From Rhodanobacteraceae bacterium (GTDB lineage Bacteria > Pseudomonadota > Gammaproteobacteria > Xanthomonadales > Rhodanobacteraceae), in contig PLNP01000011.1 in NCBI GenBank assembly GCA_003142815.1, positions 166,953 through 211,845 on the forward strand: 44,893 nt of DNA, given 5' to 3'. The translations under genes were made by a program, and so were the position numbers. The notes under the pieces are model-generated. The model was given only the letters and a program-made list of their open reading frames with translations. It ran no database searches and was not told the origin of the DNA. Below are positions 33,385-41,620 of this stretch, piece by piece; positions within the stretch are counted from its first letter, which is position 1; each line of letters starts with the position of its first letter.

Positions 33385-35622
33385 CTACAGAAAAGGCTCA
33401 GCGCGCTTGATCAATTCTTCCAGCCCAGCCTCGTTCGGGTTGCGCGGCTTGCCGGGATGGATGATCGACACCTGACAACTCTCGGCCGCCTCCACGAGCT
33501 GCCGGTAGGTCCCGGCATCGAGGTTCACGATGGACGCCTGCTTGTTCGCGTCGTAGCCGAACATCACGTTGTTGATCTGCGTGCACTCGTCGCAGCTCGT
33601 GCAGCGTGGGGTTTCGATGTAGGATTCGTCGGACGATTTTTCCTGCTCCGGTTCGGCCGGTGCGGGCATCGCAGCCGCCGCAGGTGTCGCAACCGGTGCT
33701 GCCGGCGTCGCCGCCGCGGGTTTCGGCGCAACCGCAACCTCGTGCTGCTGGCTCTCTTCCCAGAATTTCCTCTCGCGCGCGAGCAGCCGCTCCGCGTACG
33801 AGTTGTGAATACCGCCGAGTTCCTGCAGGCTGTGCCACATCTCGCGGCAGCGTCGCGCCTCCTGGATCAGCTTATTGTCGACGATCACCTTGTGCAGCAC
33901 GTCGTTACGGTCGACCATCAGCAGGCAGGGGATTTTCTCGGACAGGTTCTGCGTGTCGCCGGCCAGACACTCGCCGACCGGGACCATGTTGCCGTTCCAC
34001 TTCGCCTGCGGCACCCGCGCGAAGTGTTTGGCATAGCGCTGGTCGCAGGCCACGAAGTCAACGAGCGTGAACACGAGGTCCTGCGAGATCTTCTGGTGCT
34101 CTGCGTCCTCGTACGCGAAGCTCTGCACTGGCCAGTCACGGTCGACCTGCGGATTGCCCTCGAGGTAAAACCGCGACGCCCAGTCCGCACCCGCGGACGG
34201 GTCGTAGGTAAAAGCCGGAAAGACGCGCGACTCCATCGCCGCCGCCGCGGTCAGGTAAGGCGGAAGGTCGCCTGCTTTTCCGGTCGAGCCGGAGAAAACG
34301 CTGAACAGTGCGGGCCCGGCATAGGCGAGTCCCTTGAGGATGCGGTCGCGGAACTGGAACAGGTTCGAGCCGCTCGATTGCAGGACGTAGACTTCGTTCA
34401 AGCCGAGCGCCATGCTGGCGAGCTGCGCGCCGAGGGGGAGGTGTACGCCACCGGCCGGCGATGCTTCGAGAAGATCGTCGGTCTGGACCAGGATTTTCAC
34501 CGGAAGTCCCGCGGAAAAAATCTCCATCAGCTTGTCGTTTTCGACGCCTTGCAGTTTTTCGGCGCTGCTAAGGACCAGATAATCCGGAAACATGGTGAGA
34601 TCCCGTTCATCCAGTCCGGCCGCGTCGAGTTCCCTGAAGAAGGCGTCGTGCCTGGTCTCGTTGTACTCGCCTTCGATCTCCAGGTCGGCTATCGCAACGG
34701 CCTTGGCAAGTTCGATCGCCTCGGGCATCCGTTCGCGGTACGCAGCGAGAGCGGCGCTGCAGTGCTCGAACACAAACGAGTGAGTTTTTTCACCGGCGCC
34801 GCGCTTATCGACGCTGCCTTGCACCGCGAAGAAGCGCTGCGATCTCAGCACCGAGAGCAGCGATTCGATTCGCCGGCGCCGGCTTTCCGGCAGCGTAGCC
34901 TTCGGTGAAGACTTGCTGAGCAGGCGCGACATGGTCTGGAAGTCGAAATCTTCTCCATGGTACGCGCCAACCGAAGCTTTCAGGCTTTCCGCGCTTTGTC
35001 CCGCTTTGGAGCGGACCCGGTCGACCTGCAGGATGTCCGAAAGTTTTTGGGTCAGCCGGGCGAGGTCTTCTCGAAATTTGCACGCCTTCTTTTCCTGCAC
35101 GCTCGCCCAAGCGTGGTTGATCAGATCGGCCGGCATGGAGCTGCTGCAATCGACGACCTTGCCATCGATCTTGAGGGCAGCGCTCGCACGACTCAGGCTG
35201 TCCTTCAGCAAATCATCCCCCCGCGCCGCCAGCTGGCCCGCGGCCCTTTCCCATAGCGCCGACAGTGCGCCGCTTGCGCCTTCCGCCATCAGGACGCGGA
35301 TTTCCTGCTCCAGCCGCAGCAGATGCCTGGTCAGGCGTTCGCCGTCATCTCCTTGTGCAACCTCATGGACAACGCCATCGACAATCGCAGAGAGGCACTG
35401 CACGCAGCCGCGGTCCGTGGCGTTCTGGACCAACACCAGCGGAAAATCGTAGCGCAACTTGGTGAGATCCCGATAGCCGACAAACAGGGCCGGATGCAGG
35501 CCGAGCCCTGCGACGACCTCCAGGCTGGCGCCAGGCCTATTGCCGGTCAGATGAAATGCAACCTGCGCTTGAAGTTCCGAATCCATTTTGGTGTCCGCTT
35601 GTTCTGCTGGTTGAGTCTGCAC
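33385..35622 (-). CDS. PFOR-like accessory protein with C-terminal ferredoxin domain
   Basis: 745 residues from a GTG at 35622 (an ATG at 35586 is possible). Residues about 370-500 resemble the thiamine-diphosphate domain of pyruvate:ferredoxin oxidoreductase: LPVKILVQTDD in the place of its NILVLDTEVYSNTGG, then GAQLASMALG and LKGLAYAGPALFSVFSG. The GDG cofactor motif is not visible, so it may not bind the cofactor. An Ala/Pro-rich linker (about 632-658) leads to a ferredoxin-like end with CTSCDEC (674-680) and Cys716, enough for one [4Fe-4S] cluster. Last gene of the five-gene operon, 21 bases after the beta-subunit gene. Role inferred: electron transfer or docking for the oxidoreductase. 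Confidence 0.7.
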   Translation of the reverse strand: MQTQPAEQADTKMDSELQAQVAFHLTGNRPGASLEVVAGLGLHPALFVGYRDLTKLRYDFPLVLVQNATDRGCVQCLSAIVDGVVHEVAQGDDGERLTRHLLRLEQEIRVLMAEGASGALSALWERAAGQLAARGDDLLKDSLSRASAALKIDGKVVDCSSSMPADLINHAWASVQEKKACKFREDLARLTQKLSDILQVDRVRSKAGQSAESLKASVGAYHGEDFDFQTMSRLLSKSSPKATLPESRRRRIESLLSVLRSQRFFAVQGSVDKRGAGEKTHSFVFEHCSAALAAYRERMPEAIELAKAVAIADLEIEGEYNETRHDAFFRELDAAGLDERDLTMFPDYLVLSSAEKLQGVENDKLMEIFSAGLPVKILVQTDDLLEASPAGGVHLPLGAQLASMALGLNEVYVLQSSGSNLFQFRDRILKGLAYAGPALFSVFSGSTGKAGDLPPYLTAAAAMESRVFPAFTYDPSAGADWASRFYLEGNPQVDRDWPVQSFAYEDAEHQKISQDLVFTLVDFVACDQRYAKHFARVPQAKWNGNMVPVGECLAGDTQNLSEKIPCLLMVDRNDVLHKVIVDNKLIQEARRCREMWHSLQELGGIHNSYAERLLARERKFWEESQQHEVAVAPKPAAATPAAPVATPAAAAMPAPAEPEQEKSSDESYIETPRCTSCDECTQINNVMFGYDANKQASIVNLDAGTYRQLVEAAESCQVSIIHPGKPRNPNEAGLEELIKRAEPFL

Positions 35623-35643
35623 GGTGACGGCTGTGTCAACGCT

Positions 35644-36636
35644 TCACATCACCGGCTGCGTTTGCGCTTCTGTCTCCTGCGGCCAGACCGTGAATTTATC
35701 GAATTCGGCGTTGAGGCCTTTTTCGATGAGATCGGTCGACCGCATCTGCCCCGCGTGCCGCACTTCTTCATAGCGGGGAACATCCGGATTCCGATACAGG
35801 ATGCCCACGGGAACAGGATCGAGGTTCGACGCAATTTCGCGCGCCCGGTTGAGGTCCGACGGATCGTGCGCCTGCAGGTTCTTGTAGACCTTGGAGAGGC
35901 TGGCGCTCACCTGCAGGCCGTTCTCGTGATTAAGCACCAGGATCCTGTTCGGATCGTGCAGCCACGGCTCGAACATCTCCGGCAGCCATTCCGGACAGCG
36001 CTGGACGATCCGGATGAACGAAAAACCTTTGTGGTGGTAGGCGGCCTTGATGATGTCGTAGAGCATTTCCGGGATCCAGTCGACCGCCTGCGCGACGAAG
36101 GAGACGTTCTGCACTCCGAGCGTGATGCTCAGGGGATTGAGCGGCGCGAGATAAGAGCCGCGCGGCGTGGTATTGCTCTTCGTTCCAAGCGGGGTCGTCG
36201 GCGAGGCCTGCATCTTGGTCAGGCCATAGATCTGGTTGTCGTGCAGCAGCACCGTCATGTTCATGTTGTAGCGGATCGCATGGATCCAGTGCGCCGCGCC
36301 GATGCTGCAGCAGTCGCCGTCGCCCGTATTGACGAACACGTGCAGATCCGGTCGTGCCATCTTGACGCCTTCGGCGATCGGCAGCGCGCGTCCGTGGATG
36401 CCATGGAAGCCGTAGGTCTTCATGTAATGGGGAAAGCGGCTCGAGCAGCCGATTCCCGATATGAAGGCGGTTTTTTCGGGGCGCAGGTTTTCGTCGCGAC
36501 ACAGGCGCTGCACGGCCGCGAGGATCGCGTTGTCACCGCAGCCGGTGCACCAGCGCGGCACGCCGCTCTGGTAGTCTTCGAGATCGTAATGCTCATCGTA
36601 CATCTGGAGCAGGCACTGGGTGGCGGTCATCGTCAT
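35644..36636 (-). CDS. korB: 2-oxoacid:ferredoxin oxidoreductase, beta subunit
   Basis: 330 residues. TPP-binding motif GDGDCCSIGAAHWIHAI (Gly105 onward) to DNQIYGLTKMQASPTT; the [4Fe-4S] ligands are Cys30 and Cys33 (RWCTGCGDN), Cys64 (ISGIGCSSRFPHY) and Cys214 (QRCPEW). It forms the catalytic site with the alpha subunit encoded upstream: oxidative decarboxylation of a 2-oxoacid plus CoA with ferredoxin reduction, or the reverse. LTKMQ.SPTT is typical of the 2-oxoglutarate/2-oxoacid group. I chose the ATG at 36636, which forms ATGA with the upstream stop. The symbol is by homology; the substrate is not proven. Confidence 0.9.
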   Translation of the reverse strand: MTMTATQCLLQMYDEHYDLEDYQSGVPRWCTGCGDNAILAAVQRLCRDENLRPEKTAFISGIGCSSRFPHYMKTYGFHGIHGRALPIAEGVKMARPDLHVFVNTGDGDCCSIGAAHWIHAIRYNMNMTVLLHDNQIYGLTKMQASPTTPLGTKSNTTPRGSYLAPLNPLSITLGVQNVSFVAQAVDWIPEMLYDIIKAAYHHKGFSFIRIVQRCPEWLPEMFEPWLHDPNRILVLNHENGLQVSASLSKVYKNLQAHDPSDLNRAREIASNLDPVPVGILYRNPDVPRYEEVRHAGQMRSTDLIEKGLNAEFDKFTVWPQETEAQTQPVM

Positions 36637-38561
36637 GATTGTTCTGCCTCTGCTTGCTTTTTCAATTGATCGCGGATCACGCGGCAAATCGTGCCGGGTT
36701 TTATTGGCTGGCCCATCACTTCGCTCCAGCAATCGACATCGATCAGGTAGCGTGCCCGCAGCAACGTCGCCACCGCCGAGTAGCGGCGATTGGTCTCGTC
36801 GATCAATTCGTCTTGCGGGCGGTCGCTCCAGTTACCCTCGATCGTCATGACCTTTTTGAACCGCTGCATCACCTCTTTGATTCCCGGCGGCAGCGGCTGC
36901 AGGAAGCGCAGGTGCATGGAGGACACCTTGCAGCCTTCGGCGCGCATGCTTTCGACTGCTTCCTCGATGGCGCCCTTGGTGCTGCCCCAGCCGATGATCA
37001 GCAAGTCGCCTTTCTCATCGCCGAACAGCGGCGGTGTCTTCAGCGTTTTCTGCAATGCGGCGAGCTTCAGGCTGCGGGCGCGGATGCTTTCCTCATTGAT
37101 TTCCGCGTCATACGCGACGTGGCTCAGGCGATCGTGGGTGAGGCCGGTTACGGTGTGCATGCCATTGGGCTGGCCGGGAATGAAGCGCCGGGCAAGGCCG
37201 GTCGTGGCGTCCCAGTCATACGGCTTTGCACCCGCGGGAATGGCGCTCTGGTCCACTGGCGGCGCGAGCCAGCTTTTGTTGAATTGCGGCCGCGGGAACG
37301 GCTGCTGCGAAGTCGCAAGGTTGGCGTCCGTGAGCAGCACCACCACCATGTTGAACGTTTCGGCGATCTTGCGCGCGGTAATGACGGAGTAGAAGCAATC
37401 CTCGATGGTGCTCGCCGCCATGACTACTTTTGGCGCGTCGCCGTGGCTGCCGAAGATGGCCGCCATGAGGTCGCCCTGCTCCGCTTTGGTCGGCAGGCCG
37501 GTGCTCGGACCACCCCGCTGGACGTTTACCACGACCAGCGGAATTTCGGCCATCACGGCGAGGCCGAGGCCTTCCTGCTTGAGCGAATAGCCGGGACCTG
37601 ACGTGATCGTGACTGCGCACTTGCCGGCGTACGAGGCCCCGATCGCGAAAGCGCACGCCGCAATCTCGTCTTCCGCCTGGTGCACTATGCCGCCCACTTT
37701 TTCGAAGACGTCGCTCAAGTAATGCGATGCCGAGGTGGCGGGCGTGATCGGATACATCGCGCAGATATCCATGCCCGACGCGAGCACACCGAGCGCCAGC
37801 GCAGTGTTGCCGTTGGCCACGATCTGTGGCTCGCTGGAGCGGACCGCCGGGATCCGGTACTTGAAGTCGAGGTTGACCTCCGCCCACGTGAAACCTGCTT
37901 CGAGCAGCTTGATATTGGGTTCGATGATGCTCTGGCCCTTCTTGCCGAAGGTGAGCGCGATCTGCTCCCGCGCCAACTGCATGTCGAGGCTGTAGATGCT
38001 GCACAGCATGCCCAGTGCGAACATATTCTTGCCGCGATGCGCATCGGCGACAACCGACAGGCACTCCCGTTCCATCGGAACCTCGTGCACCTTGTAACCC
38101 GCGGCCACCAGCTGATTGCAGGTTTCGATGTACGCTGCCGTAATCTTCGGATCCTTGTTATCCCGCCACATGCTTTCGAGCAGAATGGTGCAGTCGGGCT
38201 TGAGTTCGCCGGCGCGCACCCGGCCGAGCAGCGCTTGCTCGTTGAAAGCCACGATGAGGTCGGTGTTGTCGCCCCCGTTGGTGATTCGTTCCGATCCCAG
38301 GCGAATGCGGTTGCCACTGGCGCCGGCGACGCTGCGTGCCGGAGGCCGGATTTCAGCGGGGATGATCTCGACAGTCCAAATGCCGTTCCCCATCCGCGCG
38401 GCGATCGAGCCGAGGGACTGGCCGCATCTTTGCGCGCCTTCACCGGAATCGCTGATGATCTCGACGATGTGTTCCTTGAGCGTCACCGCTTTCTTGGCTG
38501 CGGGCGAGCGCGCTTGCCGGGGTATTTCATTGACGAATTGCTTGATGGAAGTATCGTTCAT
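36633..38561 (-). CDS. korA: 2-oxoacid:ferredoxin oxidoreductase, gamma-alpha fusion subunit
   Basis: 642 residues. An N-terminal gamma domain (DSGEGAQRCGQSLGSIAARM at 38-57) is fused to the alpha (pyrimidine-binding) domain: MYPITPATSASHYL (269-282), HQAEDEIAACAFAIGASYAG and VQRGGPSTGLPTKAEQGDL (347-365). The RGGPSTGLPTK.EQ.DL signature is typical of KorA and related subunits. With the beta subunit it makes the alpha2-beta2 type enzyme. ATGA overlaps on both sides tie it to the NfnB-like gene upstream and the beta gene downstream. In aerobic proteobacteria such enzymes are uncommon and usually tied to autotrophy or low-potential metabolism. Confidence 0.9.
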   Translation of the reverse strand: MNDTSIKQFVNEIPRQARSPAAKKAVTLKEHIVEIISDSGEGAQRCGQSLGSIAARMGNGIWTVEIIPAEIRPPARSVAGASGNRIRLGSERITNGGDNTDLIVAFNEQALLGRVRAGELKPDCTILLESMWRDNKDPKITAAYIETCNQLVAAGYKVHEVPMERECLSVVADAHRGKNMFALGMLCSIYSLDMQLAREQIALTFGKKGQSIIEPNIKLLEAGFTWAEVNLDFKYRIPAVRSSEPQIVANGNTALALGVLASGMDICAMYPITPATSASHYLSDVFEKVGGIVHQAEDEIAACAFAIGASYAGKCAVTITSGPGYSLKQEGLGLAVMAEIPLVVVNVQRGGPSTGLPTKAEQGDLMAAIFGSHGDAPKVVMAASTIEDCFYSVITARKIAETFNMVVVLLTDANLATSQQPFPRPQFNKSWLAPPVDQSAIPAGAKPYDWDATTGLARRFIPGQPNGMHTVTGLTHDRLSHVAYDAEINEESIRARSLKLAALQKTLKTPPLFGDEKGDLLIIGWGSTKGAIEEAVESMRAEGCKVSSMHLRFLQPLPPGIKEVMQRFKKVMTIEGNWSDRPQDELIDETNRRYSAVATLLRARYLIDVDCWSEVMGQPIKPGTICRVIRDQLKKQAEAEQS

Positions 38562-40078
38562 GAGTTTGCCGTAGCCGCTACGCGAACGCGCGCGAAGTTG
38601 CGCTCCCTGAGATCGATCCCGAACAGTCTGCCGGCGCTGCCCCTGCCGTCGGTGAGATAGGGGAGATCGGTATCGCGTAGGCCGAGATACGCCTTCATGT
38701 TGCGCGCCGCCTTGCGGCCCGCGCCCATCGCTTCGATCACGGTGGCGGCGCCGGTGACGATGTCGCCGCCGGCAAACACGCCTGCCATGGAAGTGGCGAG
38801 GTTGGCGTCGGTCTCGATGTAACCGCGCTTGTTGAGCTTGAGCTTGGAGGTCTGGCCCATGATCGGGTTCGCGTTGGTGCCGATTGCGAAGACCACCAGA
38901 TCGGTCGTGAATTCAAACTCGCTGCCCGCGACCGGAACCGGACGGCGCCGGCCCGACTCGTCCGGCTCGCCGAGCTCCATGCGGATGCAGCGCATGCCGC
39001 GGACATTTCCCTTGCCGTCGTCGAGAATCTCGACCGGGTTGGTGAGCCAGTGGAACTCGATGCCTTCCTCCTCGGCATGGTGGATCTCTTCCGCCCGCGC
39101 CGGGCTCTCAGCCTTGGTGCGGCGGTAGATGCAGTGCACATTCTCCGCGCCGAGCCTGAGGCAAACCCGCATCGCATCCATCGCCGTATTGCCGGACCCG
39201 ATGACGGCAACGTGCCGGCCGAGCGGCAGCGGCGTGTCGTAGCTCGGGAACTCCCGGGCGAGCATCAGGTTGCAGCGCGTCAGGAGTTCGTTGGCCGAGA
39301 GCACTCCGCCCAGGGAGTCGCCCGGAATTCCCAACAACGATGGGTAGCCGGCGCCAGTGCCGACGAAGACGGCATGAAAGCCCATCTCGGCTAGCATCTG
39401 CTCGATCGTGAACAGGCGTCCGACCAGCGTGTTGCACTCGAACTTCACGCCTAGCTTGCGCAGGTTATCTATCTCGGCGTCGATCACCGCGTTCGGGAGG
39501 CGGAAGTCGGGGATGCCGTACTTCAGCACCCCGCCCGCTTGATGGAACGCCTCGTAAACCGTAACGTCGCACCCCGCCTTCGCCATGTCGGCCGCGCACG
39601 CCATGCCCGCGGGCCCGGAACCGACGATCCCGATCCTGAAGCCGCTGGGCTCGATATAGGGGATGTTGGTCCAGCCCTGCGCGATGGCGGTATCGCCGAT
39701 AAAACGCTCGAGCCGGCCGATTGCGACGGGCTCCAGCGCCTCGCCCACGGGGCAAACGCCTTCACACTGACTCTCCTGCGGGCAGACCCGGCCGCAAATG
39801 GCCGGCAGCAGATTGGTGCCGGTGATGACGTCGTAAGCGCCGCGCAAATCCTTGGCGCTGATCTTCTGGATGAATCCGGGGATATCGATGCTGACCGGGC
39901 AACCCTCGACACAGGCCGGATCGGGACAGAGCAGACAGCGTTCAGCTTCGTGCAGCGCGTCTTCGAGGCGAAAGCCGTAGACGACCTCCTTGAAGTTCCT
40001 GGCGCGCTCGCGCGGATCCTGCTCGCGTACGGGAGCCCGTTCCTGCGGAATGGTACGTATCGTCTTCTTCTTGGCCAT
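38558..40078 (-). CDS. NAD(P)-dependent glutamate synthase beta-like oxidoreductase (NfnB-like)
   Basis: 506 residues. The N-terminal Fe-S region has Cys48, Cys51, Cys56 and Cys60 (CLLCPDPACVEGCPV) and Cys95, Cys99, Cys105 and Cys109 (CGRVCPQESQCEGVCP), ligands for two [4Fe-4S] clusters. Then comes the FAD site IGIVGSGPAGMACAADM (about 149-165) and the NAD(P) site VAVIGSGNTAMDAMRV (about 290-305). This is the GltD/NfnB family. Beside an NfnA-like gene it most likely forms an Nfn-type NADH-dependent ferredoxin:NADP oxidoreductase, not a glutamate synthase (no gltB here). It starts 4 bases after the NfnA-like stop and overlaps the next gene as ATGA. Confidence 0.88.
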   Translation of the reverse strand: MAKKKTIRTIPQERAPVREQDPRERARNFKEVVYGFRLEDALHEAERCLLCPDPACVEGCPVSIDIPGFIQKISAKDLRGAYDVITGTNLLPAICGRVCPQESQCEGVCPVGEALEPVAIGRLERFIGDTAIAQGWTNIPYIEPSGFRIGIVGSGPAGMACAADMAKAGCDVTVYEAFHQAGGVLKYGIPDFRLPNAVIDAEIDNLRKLGVKFECNTLVGRLFTIEQMLAEMGFHAVFVGTGAGYPSLLGIPGDSLGGVLSANELLTRCNLMLAREFPSYDTPLPLGRHVAVIGSGNTAMDAMRVCLRLGAENVHCIYRRTKAESPARAEEIHHAEEEGIEFHWLTNPVEILDDGKGNVRGMRCIRMELGEPDESGRRRPVPVAGSEFEFTTDLVVFAIGTNANPIMGQTSKLKLNKRGYIETDANLATSMAGVFAGGDIVTGAATVIEAMGAGRKAARNMKAYLGLRDTDLPYLTDGRGSAGRLFGIDLRERNFARVRVAATANS

Positions 40079-40082
40079 CTAA

Positions 40083-41039
40083 CTAACCACCTTTCACTTC
40101 TTCAAATGGATCGGGCAGCGCAAATGGTTCACTCAACAGGTTGTCCGGGGAGTAAGCCGGCGACTGCCGGCTTAGTGACGCAGTTTCAATCTCGTTCTTC
40201 ATGCGGCAGCTTTCCGACCAACGCTCAAGCGCGGTCTTCTCCTCTGCTTTGAAGCGCCGCAGACGGAGCATCAGGTCGTCGAAGTCGACCTGATGACCGT
40301 CGAACTCCGGGCCGTCGACGCACGCGAACTTTACCTGGCCGCCTATTCTTACCCGGCAGCCGCCGCACATTCCCGTGCCATCGACCATGATGGGGTTCAG
40401 GCACACGACGGTCTTGATGTTGTGAGGCTGCGTCATCGCGGCGCACGCCTTCATCATGACGGGCGGCCCGATAGCGACGAGCTCGTCGATATCGGGATGT
40501 GTCGCGATGGCCAGCTTGATCCCATCGGTGATCAAACCCTTGATCCCCGCCGAGCCGTCGTCGGTGCACACGATGAACTCATCGCAGCAGGCCCTGAACT
40601 TGTCCTCCCAGAAAACCAGGTCCCTGGTGCGGAATCCGACGATGCCGATCACGTACGCGCCGCCCTCCTTGAAGGCCCGCGCCTGGGGATAAATCGGGGC
40701 CACACCCAGCCCGCCGCCGACGCACACCACTTTCTTCGCGCCGCTGGTATGGCTGGGATTCCCCATCGGGCCGACGACGCCATACAGCGTAGTGCCCACC
40801 TGGCAGGTCTGCTGCATCTCCCTGGTCGTCTTGCCGACCGCCTGTATGACCAGCGTGATCGTTCCCTTGTTGCGGTCGAAGTCGGCGATGGTCAGCGGAA
40901 TACGCTCGCCGTGCTCGTGCGACATGACGATCACGAACTGGCCCGGCCGCGCAGCCTTGGCCATCAGCGGATGATGGAACTCCAGCAGGTAGGTGACGTC
41001 CGAGAAATCCTCTCGCGTCACGATTTCAAACCTGGACAT
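40083..41039 (-). CDS. Ferredoxin-NADP reductase-like flavoprotein (NfnA-like)
   Basis: 318 residues from the ATG at 41039 (AAGGTG upstream; longer starts at 41072 and 41108 possible). FAD-binding part PGQFVIVMSHEHGERIPLTI; NAD-binding part KKVVCVGGGLGVAPIYPQA; a C-terminal [2Fe-2S] site with Cys213, Cys225, Cys228 and Cys240 (DGTGMCGGCRV). This matches the PyrK/HydG/NfnA group of dihydroorotate dehydrogenase electron-transfer-like subunits. First gene of the redox operon, so its promoter should lie at 41040-41190; no FNR-like box was clear. Some 55 extra residues follow the cluster region (KNEIETASLSRQSPAYSPD), of unknown role. Confidence 0.85.
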   Translation of the reverse strand: MSRFEIVTREDFSDVTYLLEFHHPLMAKAARPGQFVIVMSHEHGERIPLTIADFDRNKGTITLVIQAVGKTTREMQQTCQVGTTLYGVVGPMGNPSHTSGAKKVVCVGGGLGVAPIYPQARAFKEGGAYVIGIVGFRTRDLVFWEDKFRACCDEFIVCTDDGSAGIKGLITDGIKLAIATHPDIDELVAIGPPVMMKACAAMTQPHNIKTVVCLNPIMVDGTGMCGGCRVRIGGQVKFACVDGPEFDGHQVDFDDLMLRLRRFKAEEKTALERWSESCRMKNEIETASLSRQSPAYSPDNLLSEPFALPDPFEEVKGG

Positions 41040-41191
41040 TGCCTGTGATTTCACCTTGGCCCTGCCTTGCATGTTTGGCGGTTGTCCCGCGGCTTGCCAT
41101 CCTTGCAATTACCTGCGGGCTTTGCGAGAAATTAGTTTGAGCTTGAGCTTGTGGAACGGAATTCCGGTGTTTTCTCCGTGGGCGGATTCAA

Positions 41192-41290
41192 CTACGAAGC
41201 GCGACGCTTGAAGGAAGCGAAGAAGACTTCGCTCGGCGTCTTGAATCCTAACGTTTTCCGAGGGCGGTTGTTGAGCTTGTCCTCGATGAT
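41192..41290 (-). pseudogene. IS30-type transposase, C-terminal remnant
   Basis: The minus strand reads IEDKLNNRPRKTLGFKTPSE followed by VFFASFKRRAS and a stop at 41192. LNNRPRK.LGF.TP.EVF is the end of IS30-family transposases, including the catalytic Glu region. Nothing upstream of about 41300 matches. Confidence 0.85.
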
Positions 41291-41413
41291 CTGAGGCTCT
41301 TGCGGCGCAACAATTTCAAAAGCGCCCTTCCGCATGAGTGACGCGAAGCCAGCAACGACCCCATCGTGCGAAAATCCACGGCCGCCGCCCACTCATGCCT
41401 CCGCAAGCCCCGC

Positions 41414-41620
41414 ATGTTGCGACTCACCGACATCAAGTTGCCGTTGGATCACGGCGGCGATTCTGACCAAGCTCGCCATCCGCGCGGACGCATTGCGCGG
41501 CCACACGGTGGCCAGGCGCAGCTATGACGCGCGCAAGCGCGGTGCGATCGTAGTGATCTATGCGCTGGATATGGACGTGGCCGACGAGGCCACGGTGCTT
41601 GCGCGCCGTGCCGATGCGGC
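41414..41620 (+). pseudogene. FAD-dependent oxidoreductase (COG2509-like), N-terminal fragment
   Basis: The plus strand begins ATG with MLRLTDIKLPLDH, then shifts frame and continues ILTKLAIRADALRGHTVARR, SYDARKRGAIVVIYALDMDV and ADEATVLARRAD. This is the start of the uncharacterised NAD(P)/FAD-dependent dehydrogenase family (COG2509) as I know it. It is cut at about 41620, where the O-antigen ligase gene of the opposite strand runs into it. Confidence 0.65.

Noticed and set aside
33361-34908. Long plus-strand frame antisense to the PFOR-like gene
   Set aside because: Arg/Val-rich shadow with no motif; the minus strand carries the clear family features.
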